NCBI GenBank assembly: GCA_017650305.1 | Contig: JAGCFD010000041.1 | Span: 1-51,054, forward strand | Origin: Bacteroidales bacterium | Lineage (GTDB): Bacteria; Bacteroidota; Bacteroidia; Bacteroidales; WCHB1-69 | DNA: 51,054 nucleotides | Reading direction: 5' to 3' | Shown: piece by piece, positions 44,067 to 51,054 of the stretch | Layout: every line of letters starts with the position of its first letter | Position numbering within the stretch: position 1 is the stretch's first letter | The notes under the pieces: generated by a model | What the model was told of the DNA's origin: nothing | Databases searched by the model: none | What the model saw: the letters and a program-made list of their open reading frames with translations, nothing else | Translations under genes and position numbers: made by a program

Positions 44067-45107
44067 CTATTCTTCAGGCATCGTTGTGTTAAACAAATTC
44101 TTGATCATCTTGGCATAGACCCCCTCGGTATAGACCTCTTCGTCTGGAGCGGGCTTCAGCTTGATAATGACAGCATCTTCCTGTCCTTCAACTGGTTTAT
44201 AACCGACGATGGCTTCATTGGATGCGATGATGCTGGGAGCGATTCTGGTAAAAGCCAAAAAGTCGGCCCATGTCTCCACATCCTCCAGCGTTTCATCAAT
44301 CATAAATTTCTTGCCATTATGCAGCACTACCTGGGTGCTCTGATCATCATATTTCATAAAATAGGCCACAAGGTCTTGATTGAGTTTTTGACTCGACCCC
44401 ATTCTGTAAAGATAGATATAGTTCTTCGGCTCCTTATCCTTCTCATAATAGACAGTACTGCGGATTTTTCCATTAGAATCATAATAATCCCAGTTTCCAA
44501 TCCGGTGACCGTTCAGGAGTTCGCCGGTCGAGGACATCTTTCCTGAAGGATAATAGGCAGTACAGCGGCCATTCTGGCGACCTTCTATGTAGCGTTCCTC
44601 CAAACAGACCTTTCCATCCTCGTAATAGGTTTTATGCACACCATCCAGATGACCATTCAGATAATGACGTTCTTCCAGCAGGACACCTGTTTGGGTGGAA
44701 TAGGTCTTCCAGTCGCCATTACGGACCCCCTTGCTGTAGTTTTCCTCGGAAATCAGCACTTCCTGATTGGAATAGTAAAGCCATCTGCCATCCTTCAACT
44801 GATCCACGAACATACCTTCGGATGCTTTTTTCCCATTGGTATGGAACATGACGGTATGGACCTTGTGCACTCCTTCTATGAACTCCGATTTGCTCTTCAA
44901 TGTGCCGTTGGCGTGATAGTAAGAGAAGACCCCGTACGGCACATCATTGCGGAACTGTCCCTCGTAAGCCAGTTTTCCTTTCTCATACTTACGCCAGACG
45001 CCCTGCTTACGACCGGAGGCATCGCGTTTGTTGATGCCGGCGGTATCCACCTGGGCGCACAAAGTTATTGAACATAAGGATAATATGATAAGCAAAATAT
45101 TTTTCAT
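44067..45107 (-). CDS. Exported MORN-repeat protein
   Basis: A 346-residue protein with a signal peptide (1-18, ITLCAQ). From about 30 to 230 it has about nine MORN-type repeats of about 23 residues, with the pattern G-x-W-x-x-Y...G-x-L-x-x-E/K (GVWRKYEKGKLAYEGQ, GDWKTYSTQTGVLLEE, GNWDYYDSNGKIRS). The C-terminal 110 residues are a separate, non-repeat domain (VVLHNGKKFMIDETLEDVETWADFL). Such variants are often annotated as YwqK-like antitoxins, but export and the lack of a toxin partner make that unlikely here. It is followed after 30 bases by the LysM esterase gene. Confidence 0.85.
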   Translation of the reverse strand: MKNILLIILSLCSITLCAQVDTAGINKRDASGRKQGVWRKYEKGKLAYEGQFRNDVPYGVFSYYHANGTLKSKSEFIEGVHKVHTVMFHTNGKKASEGMFVDQLKDGRWLYYSNQEVLISEENYSKGVRNGDWKTYSTQTGVLLEERHYLNGHLDGVHKTYYEDGKVCLEERYIEGRQNGRCTAYYPSGKMSSTGELLNGHRIGNWDYYDSNGKIRSTVYYEKDKEPKNYIYLYRMGSSQKLNQDLVAYFMKYDDQSTQVVLHNGKKFMIDETLEDVETWADFLAFTRIAPSIIASNEAIVGYKPVEGQEDAVIIKLKPAPDEEVYTEGVYAKMIKNLFNTTMPEE

Positions 45108-45128
45108 AGATTAATTTTTTCAAAAACG

Positions 45129-45136
45129 CAAAAATA
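45129..45136 (-). promoter_or_regulatory. -7 box for the MORN-esterase unit
   Basis: Reads TATTTTTG on the minus strand, 22 bases before the ATG at 45107. Confidence 0.6.
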
Positions 45137-45185
45137 GAAAATTCTATTATATGGGTTATAATTTTTTTTAAGACGAAAAAAAGTT

Positions 45186-45193
45186 TATCTTTG
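45186..45193 (+). promoter_or_regulatory. -7 box before dnaN
   Basis: Perfect TATCTTTG, 28 bases before the dnaN ATG at 45221. Confidence 0.7.
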
Positions 45194-45220
45194 CGCTTTC
45201 ATTTTTAAAACAGAAAAACT

Positions 45221-46348
45221 ATGAAGTTTATCATTTCTAGAAATGTGTTATTTCACAATCTAAGTGCCATCAGCGGCGTGCTTGGCTCTAACAATTCGCT
45301 GCCTATTTTGGACAACTTTCTCTTCACGATCAAGGATGAGAAACTGTATTTGATGGCCTCAGACATGGACTCCACCATGACTGCCGTAATAGATCTCGAC
45401 AATGTAGAAGGAGAAGGCAGTGTGGCTGTCCCGTCCAAGATTCTTCTGGACACTTTGAAGCTGATACCGGAAACGCCGATCGTCTTCGCTATAGACCAGG
45501 AAAAGAGCATTTTCAAGTTCACGGCAGCCAACGGAGAGTATGATGCACCATGTTTCAACGGAGATGAGTTCCCGCGTCCCAATGAGATTACGGATCCGCA
45601 CTTCTTCGACATTCCTTCGGCAGTGCTTCACCGCGCCATCAGCAAAACGCTGTTCGCCACTGGCACCGACGAGCTTCGCCCGACCATGATGGGCGTCTTC
45701 TGCGAGCTGTCTGAGGAAGGCATCTCCTTCGTTTCCACGGATGCGCACAAGCTGGTACGCTACATCAACCGCTCCATCAACAACGATGAATATGTATCCT
45801 TCATTCTGCCTAAGAAACCGTTAGGCCACTTGAAGAACATCCTGCCGGGCATCAATGAAGACATCCATGTGACCTACTCACAGGAGACCAATCACATCTG
45901 TTTCAACTTCGGAAACTTCACCCTTTACTCATCCCTCAAGGAAGGCAAATACCCCAACTATGAGAGCGTGATCCCGAAGAACAACACGAATGTGCTGACC
46001 ATCTCCCGCGAAGAGTTCCTGAAATCCATTCGAAGAGTGGGAATCTTCTCCAACCAATCCACTTTCCAAATCCGCATCTCCCTTTCCGAGTCCTCCACCA
46101 ACATCAAGGCGGAAGATATGGATTTCTCCAACAAGGCAGAGGAGAGCATCAATGGAGAGTACGTTGGCGAGCCCATGGAGATTGGTTTCAACGCCAAATT
46201 CTTGAGCGAAATGTTAGGCAACATCGACACAGCCGAGATCCGTCTGGAGATGTCAACCCCCAAGAGCGCGGCATTGCTCTTCCCAGCCGAGGAAGACTCT
46301 GAGAAGGAGTCTCTCTTGATGCTCATCATGCCTGTGATGTTGAACTAA
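45221..46348 (+). CDS. dnaN: DNA polymerase III sliding clamp (beta subunit)
   Basis: Ring-shaped processivity factor for DNA polymerase III. The 375-residue protein begins MKFIISRNVLFHNLSAISGV and has three clamp domains. Family segments include NSLPILDNFLF, DELRPTMMGVFCEL, DAHKLVRY and the C-terminal MLIMPVMLN, whose M-P-M/V-x-L end is the conserved clamp terminus. dnaA and gyrB are not adjacent, as often in this phylum. The stop codon is only about 9 bases before the mature RNase P RNA sequence begins. Confidence 0.95.
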   Translation: MKFIISRNVLFHNLSAISGVLGSNNSLPILDNFLFTIKDEKLYLMASDMDSTMTAVIDLDNVEGEGSVAVPSKILLDTLKLIPETPIVFAIDQEKSIFKFTAANGEYDAPCFNGDEFPRPNEITDPHFFDIPSAVLHRAISKTLFATGTDELRPTMMGVFCELSEEGISFVSTDAHKLVRYINRSINNDEYVSFILPKKPLGHLKNILPGINEDIHVTYSQETNHICFNFGNFTLYSSLKEGKYPNYESVIPKNNTNVLTISREEFLKSIRRVGIFSNQSTFQIRISLSESSTNIKAEDMDFSNKAEESINGEYVGEPMEIGFNAKFLSEMLGNIDTAEIRLEMSTPKSAALLFPAEEDSEKESLLMLIMPVMLN

Positions 46349-46357
46349 CAGAGACAC

Positions 46358-46697
46358 AAAGGAACCTCGTTGTCGCTGCCATCTCCGGATGGGAGAGGAA
46401 AGTCCGGGCAACACAGAGCGCCATACTTCCTAACGGGAAGGCATCTTTCGGGATGACAGACAGTGCCACAGAAAAGATACCGCCGGCGCAAGCCGGTAAG
46501 GGTGAAATCGCGAGGCAAGAGCTCACGCCAGTGTTCAGTGATGACGCTGAGGGTAAACCTTATGGGTTGAAAGACCAAATAAACCGAGGCTTGAGGGTTG
46601 CTCGCCCGACTCGGAGGGTAGGTTGATTGAGACACAGGGTGACCTGCGTCCTAGATAAATGACAACATAGTACAGAACCCGGCTTATAGGTTCCTTT
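46358..46697 (+). ncRNA. rnpB: RNase P RNA, bacterial type A
   Basis: Catalytic RNA of ribonuclease P, which removes 5' leaders from tRNA precursors. The terminal helix P1 forms between AAAGGAACCT (46358-46367) and AGGTTCCTTTT (46688-46698). Universal segments are present in order: GAGGAAAGTCCGGGC (about 46394), ACAGAAAAGATACCGCC (J/P4 region), GGTAAGGGTGAAA, and near the 3' end GATAAATGA...ACAGAACCCGGCTTAT. The length of about 340 nt fits type A. No promoter box is visible between it and dnaN, so it may be transcribed through dnaN and processed, or have a promoter within dnaN. Confidence 0.95.
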
Positions 46698-46703
46698 TCT
46701 ACA

Positions 46704-46732
46704 ACGCGGTGTATAAAAGCACCGCGTTTTTT
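46704..46732 (+). terminator. Intrinsic terminator of rnpB
   Basis: ACGCGGTG (46704-46711), 8-base loop, CACCGCGT (46720-46727), then a run of T. Strong. Confidence 0.9.
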
Positions 46733-46739
46733 CATGCTC

Positions 46740-47105
46740 CTACCACCTCGGCTTAAAAGAATCCTGAATGTGCTTGACACTCGACACCCCTTCGTCCAAA
46801 ATCACGGAGACCACATCAAAACGGACCTCTTTGCTGATGCCCATCTTCATCACATAGCCATTGGCGGCCCGAATCATATTGCGCTGTTTCTGCAGCGTCA
46901 CAAATGTCTCGGGCTCCCCGAAGAGATTATTCTTGCGCGTCTTCACCTCAACAAAGACTATAAAGTCGTCGTTCTCAACCACTAAGTCCAACTCAAGATG
47001 TCCCCAATGGAGATTTCGTTCCAACAAGCGGTACCCCTGGCCTTGCAGATATTCCCAGGCCAAGTCTTCGCCTTTCTTTCCTTTTTCTAAATTCTCATTT
47101 TTCAT
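46740..47105 (-). CDS. yraN: YraN-family (UPF0102) nuclease-like protein
   Basis: A 121-residue member of UPF0102, a PD-(D/E)XK nuclease-fold family resembling Holliday junction resolvases, with no firmly known role. Key segments are GKKGEDLAWEYLQGQGYRLLERN (about 9-31), then GHLELDLV with the acidic pair (Glu/Asp near 38-40), and VFVEVKTRKNN (about 50-60), which holds the ExK. The start overlaps the DUF2851 3' end by 11 bases, so the two are translationally coupled. Confidence 0.92.
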   Translation of the reverse strand: MKNENLEKGKKGEDLAWEYLQGQGYRLLERNLHWGHLELDLVVENDDFIVFVEVKTRKNNLFGEPETFVTLQKQRNMIRAANGYVMKMGISKEVRFDVVSVILDEGVSSVKHIQDSFKPRW

Positions 47106-48399
47106 AGTTTTCTTTTTTATTGATGACCGATGATTTCACAATGCAATCCCCTATGGCACAATCCAGACACTGTCTCGGCCTGCAATATGTGTCATACAGT
47201 TCTATAAGCGCCTGAGAATCAGCTGCATGTTCGCATGGAAACCCTGCATCGACAAGTCCCCTCGTAATCCGGTTGTCTTCAAACGGAATCTCCTCCAGCA
47301 TACTCAGTGTGTCTTCCAGCAACTCATCTTCACCACGGAATTTACGATAGGCAAACAACAACGGCACAATCACGTTGATGAAAAGCAGTGAAATTGTCAT
47401 CTCCCCCACCGCCGTGCTATGCCGAGATGTTGGCTTGTTGAAATGATAATGCGTGGCCCAGTAGTCATCAGCCGAAACTGAAAAACGGCGCCACCAATAT
47501 GACATGGAAGTATTGACAGTCAGTTCGCCCCAAAGGTCAGGGATTTCGTGCAGCAGCCTCCCAAATTGCGACAATCGCACACAAGGGAAATTCTGCGGTC
47601 GGAGTCGCAAAAGATTCCAATGATGCATCTCTATGGGTACCAGCTGGTACTTGTATCGCAGGTAGTCATATTCCGACTTCAGCTGTCTGTAGTAGTCATC
47701 TCCTTCCTGAACCTCCAACATGCCCGCTTGGCCAAACACCAGAGACTGCACTTGCAATGCGGAGGCACTATGACGCGCAATCACCTTGTAGGGAAGGCTC
47801 TTGGCCATCAGCTCGAAAGCATCCGCGTTGGCCTTAAGTCCGAACCCTCTCGCCAAACATCGGTACAACGCCTCCTGCCAGTCACCTCGGCATTGCCCCA
47901 CCGTCTCACGCACTTGAGATTGTTTCCGCAACAGCCGTTCCATCAACACCGTTTCCATTTGGCCACGAATCATCAACAGAGAGATGCCCTGAAGGAAAGA
48001 GTGGCACGGGATCACCTCCAGCGCACTTGTCAAGCGCAGATATTGCTCATACATCCCTTCCTGAATCAAGCCCTTCAACTCCAGTGTCGGGAAAAGTTCC
48101 CCGGGAAGCCGCTCTACTTCCCTATCATGTTCATAAACCACATGCAATGCCACCATTTTATATTTCTCATCATGCTGATGATGGTGTCGATACCAATCAG
48201 AACTACGCACATGGACTTCCACGTCTCCCGCCCACGTGATATTGCCGATGCGGACCACCGCACCCTTGAAATCAGGTCCTGCATCCCTGTTCAAAAGTCC
48301 GGCTGAGACAACAGTCAACAACTCGTTCGATGTGGTACGCAAATTCTCCGCATCAAACAATTGATACTGCCATATATAATGTAAAAACGCCTCTTTCAT
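47095..48399 (-). CDS. DUF2851 protein
   Basis: A 434-residue member of DUF2851, a family common in Bacteroidota whose function is unknown. The start (EAFLHYIWQYQLFD, about 3-16) and the segment NRDAGPDFKGAVVRIGNITWAGDVEVHVRSSDW (about 37-69) are the family hallmarks. The latter resembles a restriction-endonuclease-like core with D, E and H residues. The C-terminus has a cysteine set, YCRPRQCLDCAIGDC, that could bind a metal. It precedes and overlaps yraN, another nuclease-fold gene, so a joint DNA role is possible but only inferred. Confidence 0.88.
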   Translation of the reverse strand: MKEAFLHYIWQYQLFDAENLRTTSNELLTVVSAGLLNRDAGPDFKGAVVRIGNITWAGDVEVHVRSSDWYRHHHQHDEKYKMVALHVVYEHDREVERLPGELFPTLELKGLIQEGMYEQYLRLTSALEVIPCHSFLQGISLLMIRGQMETVLMERLLRKQSQVRETVGQCRGDWQEALYRCLARGFGLKANADAFELMAKSLPYKVIARHSASALQVQSLVFGQAGMLEVQEGDDYYRQLKSEYDYLRYKYQLVPIEMHHWNLLRLRPQNFPCVRLSQFGRLLHEIPDLWGELTVNTSMSYWWRRFSVSADDYWATHYHFNKPTSRHSTAVGEMTISLLFINVIVPLLFAYRKFRGEDELLEDTLSMLEEIPFEDNRITRGLVDAGFPCEHAADSQALIELYDTYCRPRQCLDCAIGDCIVKSSVINKKENYEK

Positions 48400-48419
48400 G
48401 TTTTCATCATTTAGAGGCG

Positions 48420-48427
48420 CAAAAATA
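48420..48427 (-). promoter_or_regulatory. -7 box for the DUF2851-yraN unit
   Basis: Reads TATTTTTG on the minus strand, 21 bases before the ATG at 48399. Confidence 0.6.
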
Positions 48428-48589
48428 CATCAATTATTATTATTTTGCAAGTATTATTTTAAAATAATTTAAAGTTTACAATTAAATGTTAAAAAAAAAG
48501 AGATGAGTGTATACGTGATAGCACAACAAAGATGAGACCAACGGCGAAATCAACCGTTTTCATTAAGTTTTAGGCTGCTTTACTGAGAC

Positions 48590-48840
48590 CCCTGCCCAAA
48601 GAGCACGCGGGCGGGGATGCCGACATGCGGTGCGGACGCGGCGTGAATGGACGGCCTCCAACAGCGGCGTGCAAAGGCGCTTGCGTTTACAAAAATGCAT
48701 GCCTTCGGAATTTCTTTCCTTATGCTTCATGCTGCATTTTTGTTCCCGTTTGCCGCCGCTGTCAGAGGGCGGACAGAGCGGGCAGCATTCATGTCGGCTT
48801 GACCTTTTGTCAACTTTTCTGTCAAGAGAAAAGTTGGAGA
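48590..48840. repeat. GC-rich nested-hairpin element in a 600-bp gap
   Basis: The gap 48400-48998 has no credible gene. Its centre is GC-rich, unlike its surroundings, and carries nested inverted repeats: ACAGCGGCG (48661-48669) with CGCCGCTGT (48754-48762), and inside it ACAAAAATGCA (48689-48699) with TGCATTTTTGT (48733-48743). A separate perfect hairpin, CAACTTTTCT/AGAAAAGTTG (48811-48836), follows. Short frames across it have a cysteine-rich, unnatural composition. It looks like a degenerate or non-autonomous repeat element. The remainder of the gap is AT-rich and featureless. Confidence 0.6.
48811..48836. repeat. Perfect 10-bp hairpin within the GC-rich element
   Basis: CAACTTTTCT and AGAAAAGTTG separated by 6 bases. 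The nearest downstream T-run, ATTAAATTTTT, begins 5 bases later; it could be a terminator reading rightward. Confidence 0.55.
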
Positions 48841-48998
48841 ATTAAATTTTTGGGGAGTCAATTGCCAAAATGCCTTAGCCCTTCTTCTGCCAAGCAATTA
48901 TCAATTTTGTGAAACACATTGAGTCACAAACATTCTGGGTGCCATAATGTATATAAGCACTAAATCAAATTATTCGTTGCCCCCCCTCGCTTTCAGCG

Positions 48999-49589
48999 CT
49001 ATATCGTGATAATCTTCAGCATCTCCCAGAGCAGGCGCGTGGGCAGGCCCATGACGTTATAGAAGGAGCCCTGGATGGCCCGGATGCCCACACAGCCAAT
49101 CCACTCCTGCACCCCGTAGGCACCGGCTTTGTCCAAAGGGCGGTATTTTTCTACATAATAGCACATCTCCTCGTCAGAAAGGGTATCGAACATGACATCC
49201 GTGGCGCGGTAGTCCGTGAGCGTCTTCCGGGGTGTGGCGACGGTCAGTCCGCTATAGACGGCATGGGTGTTCCCGGACAGCGCACGCAACATGGCCAACG
49301 CCTCGGCATCATCATGCGGCTTCCCCAAAATCTTCCCGTCCTGAACCACGATCGTGTCACAGGCAATGAATATCGTATGGTCAGGATATTGGGAGAGATC
49401 TATGGGAGAGAGTTTCAGTCGGGACAGATATTGCACCACGTCCGCCGGCGGCAGCGTGGGATCAAAAGACTCCTCCACCTCGGCGGCAAGAATTTCAAAC
49501 TCAACGCCCATGTCCGTCAGCAGTTCCCTGCGGCGCGGCGATTTGGAGGCAAGATACACCTTATAGTTTTTCAGTTCATCTAATAGCAT
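48999..49589 (-). CDS. maf: Maf-family nucleoside triphosphate pyrophosphatase
   Basis: House-cleaning enzyme of the Maf/YhdE group that hydrolyses dTTP, UTP or modified nucleotides to monophosphates. The 196-residue protein has the start motif LASKSPRRRELL (about 13-24), the FIACDTIVV segment with the catalytic Asp (about 78), GKPHDDAEALAMLRALSG, and DKAGAYGVQEW (about 154-164). These match the dTTP/UTP pyrophosphatase subgroup. It has its own promoter, divergent from the sialidase gene. Confidence 0.93.
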   Translation of the reverse strand: MLLDELKNYKVYLASKSPRRRELLTDMGVEFEILAAEVEESFDPTLPPADVVQYLSRLKLSPIDLSQYPDHTIFIACDTIVVQDGKILGKPHDDAEALAMLRALSGNTHAVYSGLTVATPRKTLTDYRATDVMFDTLSDEEMCYYVEKYRPLDKAGAYGVQEWIGCVGIRAIQGSFYNVMGLPTRLLWEMLKIITI

Positions 49590-49609
49590 AGCCCTCGTTT
49601 TTGCGCCTG

Positions 49610-49617
49610 CAAAAGTA
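49610..49617 (-). promoter_or_regulatory. -7 box for maf
   Basis: Reads TACTTTTG on the minus strand, 21 bases before the ATG at 49589. Confidence 0.6.
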
Positions 49618-49679
49618 CGAAAAAACAGACAACATTCATAAAAGTCATCTCTCTATTATCCATCCGAAACAAAAATATA

Positions 49680-49687
49680 TATCTTTG
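49680..49687 (+). promoter_or_regulatory. -7 box before the sialidase gene
   Basis: Perfect TATCTTTG, 38 bases before the ATG at 49725. Confidence 0.65.
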
Positions 49688-49724
49688 CACCGCAAAAACA
49701 CCGATAGAAATCACCCTGACAACT

Positions 49725-51054
49725 ATGAGAAATCAAATATACCCTCGATATGCTTTAGAGAGCATCAGCACCTGTAAACTGCTGATCATCTGTCTATTGC
49801 TTATCCCATTGGGGTTGTGCGCGCAGTCCAACACACCCGCAGGATCCAGCATGCCGCGCAAGGGCTTCATGACACGCACCACGATTTACCATCCTGGCGA
49901 CCACAACTCGAAGAACTACCGTATCCCAGCCATCGTCACGGCGGGCGACGGCTCCTTGGTGGTGGCCACCGACAAGCGAAAGTACAACGACATCGACCTT
50001 CCCGAGGACATCGACATCCTCCTCAACCGCAGCACCGACGGCGGGCGCACGTGGAGCGAGCCGCTGACCCTGGCGGAGGGCACGGGCGTGGGCCATGGCT
50101 ACGGCGACTGCGCCTTGGTACGCACCAACGAAGAGGGCGGACTCCTGGCCGTCTTTGTGGGCGGCGTGGGCTTCTGGCAGTCGCGACCCGACAACCCGCT
50201 GCGCACCTACCTCTGCCGCAGTCACGACTACGGCCGCACGTGGAGCCAGCCGAAGGACATCACCCACTTCATCCTCGGTCCCGACTGTGTGATTCCGGAG
50301 CACCGTAGCTGGTGGTCATCGTTCTTCGCCTCGGGCGCGGGCCTGCGCACCTCGTCAGGACGACTGATGTTCGTGGCCGCCGTGCGCGAGGATTCCCTCT
50401 GGATGGCCTGCAACTACGTTTTCTACTCCGACGACGACGGCGAAACGTGGCAGTGCTCGCAAAAAGCCTCTCCGAGAGGCGACGAAGCCAAGGTGGTGGA
50501 ACTCTCCGACGGACGTATTCTGATGAGCATCCGTGCAGAGGGCCATCGGCTTTACAACATCTCCGAGGACGGCGGAGTCACCTGGCGCGACACCACCTCT
50601 GTGTGGCCCGAATTGGAAGCGCCGGCCTGCAACGGCGACATCCTCCGCTGCACCGCTCCCAATGGGCGGATGTTACTGCTACACTCACTGCCATACGGCA
50701 AGGAACGCAAAGACGTCACCGTCTTCGTCAGCTTCGACGAAGGGAAGACCTGGCCCGTGCACCGCACCATCGTCCCCTACCCTTCGGCCTACTCCTCGCT
50801 CTGCCAGCTCCCCGACGGCACCATCGGCCTTTACGTGGAGGAGGCCCTCAACGACGGTGTGAACTACTCCATGGTGTTCTACAACTTCAGCCTCGAGTGG
50901 CTGCTGGGCGAAGAACGCCATAAGAGCTACGAACCCACAACCCCTTACTACACCCAGGCGCGACAATATTTCATCAACCAAGACTATGCCACAGCTTACA
51001 AGTACTTGGAGAAAGAGTTGGCCGAGCACCCCAAAAATGGCTATGCCTGGTTTT
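49725..51054 (+). CDS. Exo-alpha-sialidase (GH33), 3' end outside the window
   Basis: Exported glycosidase expected to release terminal sialic acids. The reading frame from the ATG at 49725 stays open for 443 codons to the window edge. A signal peptide (about 1-34, LGLCAQ) precedes the six-bladed propeller: YRIP at 65-68 with the first triad arginine, and five Asp-boxes (STDGGRTW 103-110, SHDYGRTW 166-173, SDDDGETW 235-242, SEDGGVTW 280-287, SFDEGKTW 336-343). SIRAEGHR (near 269) and YSSLCQLPDG with Tyr356 fit the remaining arginine and nucleophile regions. From about 405 a helical segment (YFINQDYATAYKYLEKELAEHPKNGYAW) looks like the start of TPR repeats, unusual for a sialidase. Confidence 0.88.
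   Translation, partial: MRNQIYPRYALESISTCKLLIICLLLIPLGLCAQSNTPAGSSMPRKGFMTRTTIYHPGDHNSKNYRIPAIVTAGDGSLVVATDKRKYNDIDLPEDIDILLNRSTDGGRTWSEPLTLAEGTGVGHGYGDCALVRTNEEGGLLAVFVGGVGFWQSRPDNPLRTYLCRSHDYGRTWSQPKDITHFILGPDCVIPEHRSWWSSFFASGAGLRTSSGRLMFVAAVREDSLWMACNYVFYSDDDGETWQCSQKASPRGDEAKVVELSDGRILMSIRAEGHRLYNISEDGGVTWRDTTSVWPELEAPACNGDILRCTAPNGRMLLLHSLPYGKERKDVTVFVSFDEGKTWPVHRTIVPYPSAYSSLCQLPDGTIGLYVEEALNDGVNYSMVFYNFSLEWLLGEERHKSYEPTTPYYTQARQYFINQDYATAYKYLEKELAEHPKNGYAWF

Noticed and set aside
44067-45107. Toxin-antitoxin system suggested by MORN/YwqK-type repeats
   Set aside because: The protein has a signal peptide and its neighbour is an esterase, not a toxin.
48625-48912. Cysteine-rich frame of 95 codons in the gap before maf
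   Set aside because: It spans nested inverted repeats and has an improbable composition; no start signal fits the phylum.
50312-50923. Arginine-rich frame of 203 codons inside the sialidase region
   Set aside because: It is an alternative frame of the sialidase, which has five Asp-boxes and an open frame across the whole stretch.

Overview
The window is chromosomal DNA from a member of the Bacteroidota, most likely order Bacteroidales. Three things point there: at least 22 copies of the phylum's -7 promoter box (TAnnTTTG) placed 20-80 bases before start codons on both strands, an almost complete lack of Shine-Dalgarno sequences, and many families typical of the phylum (Na+-NQR, Porin_10, DUF2851, DUF4159, DUF6150, GH3-type adenylating enzyme, lysine 5,6-aminomutase). 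No species is assigned. Most of the window is ordinary core genome. No tRNA, CRISPR array, transposase or phage structural gene was seen.

Layout. 1-5.6 kb: elongation factor G, a GxxExxY-family gene flanked by a GCGGAAA-rich hairpin, then nqrD-nqrE-nqrF without nqrABC. 5.7-9.1 kb: an accessory-looking stretch with a PolyVal-type kinase-like protein, an unrecognised 256-residue gene, a repeat-built secreted DUF6150 protein, and a PKD lipoprotein behind a strongly structured leader of about 270 nt. 9.2-10.4 kb: a small envelope cluster (YtxH-like, holin-like and a basic protein). 10.4-15.9 kb: fructose-bisphosphate aldolase, putative porin, fumarase, PrsW-like protease. 15.9-19 kb, minus strand: DUF721 gene and uvrA. 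19.1-23.9 kb: trpS, a VWA membrane protein, DUF4159, a secreted EEP-family hydrolase. 24-27.7 kb: pyrE with atpH-atpA-atpG, ended by a terminator, then a 33-bp tandem repeat. 27.9-30.6 kb: a divergent head-GIN protein and GH3 enzyme. 30.7-34.4 kb, minus strand: glycosyltransferase, kamD, unknown gene, kamE. 34.6-36.5 kb: Na+/phosphate cotransporter. 36.5-40.6 kb, minus strand: tatA-tatC, a polyferredoxin and a Tat-signal aldo/keto reductase. 40.7-45.1 kb, minus strand: dnaB and an rRNA/tRNA methyltransferase; a MORN-repeat protein and a LysM esterase. 45.2-46.7 kb: dnaN and the RNase P RNA gene. 46.7-49.6 kb, minus strand: DUF2851, yraN, a GC-rich repeat element and maf. 49.7 kb to the end: a sialidase cut by the window edge.

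How the genes fit together. Respiration and energy are linked through a sodium-pumping NADH:quinone oxidoreductase (partial operon), fumarase, F1-ATPase subunits, a sodium-linked phosphate carrier and B12-dependent lysine fermentation. This suggests an anaerobic, amino-acid-using lifestyle; the sialidase suggests access to host glycans. The Tat operon appears to carry its own redox cargo.

Most unusual points: (1) the 5' leader at about 7866-8137, with a 19-bp interrupted outer stem, two inner stems and further hairpins; (2) several normally contiguous gene sets (nqr, atp, lysine fermentation) present only as halves; (3) short 7-9-base repeats filling gaps between co-directional genes and oriented with transcription; (4) a GC-rich nested-hairpin element at 48.6-48.8 kb.
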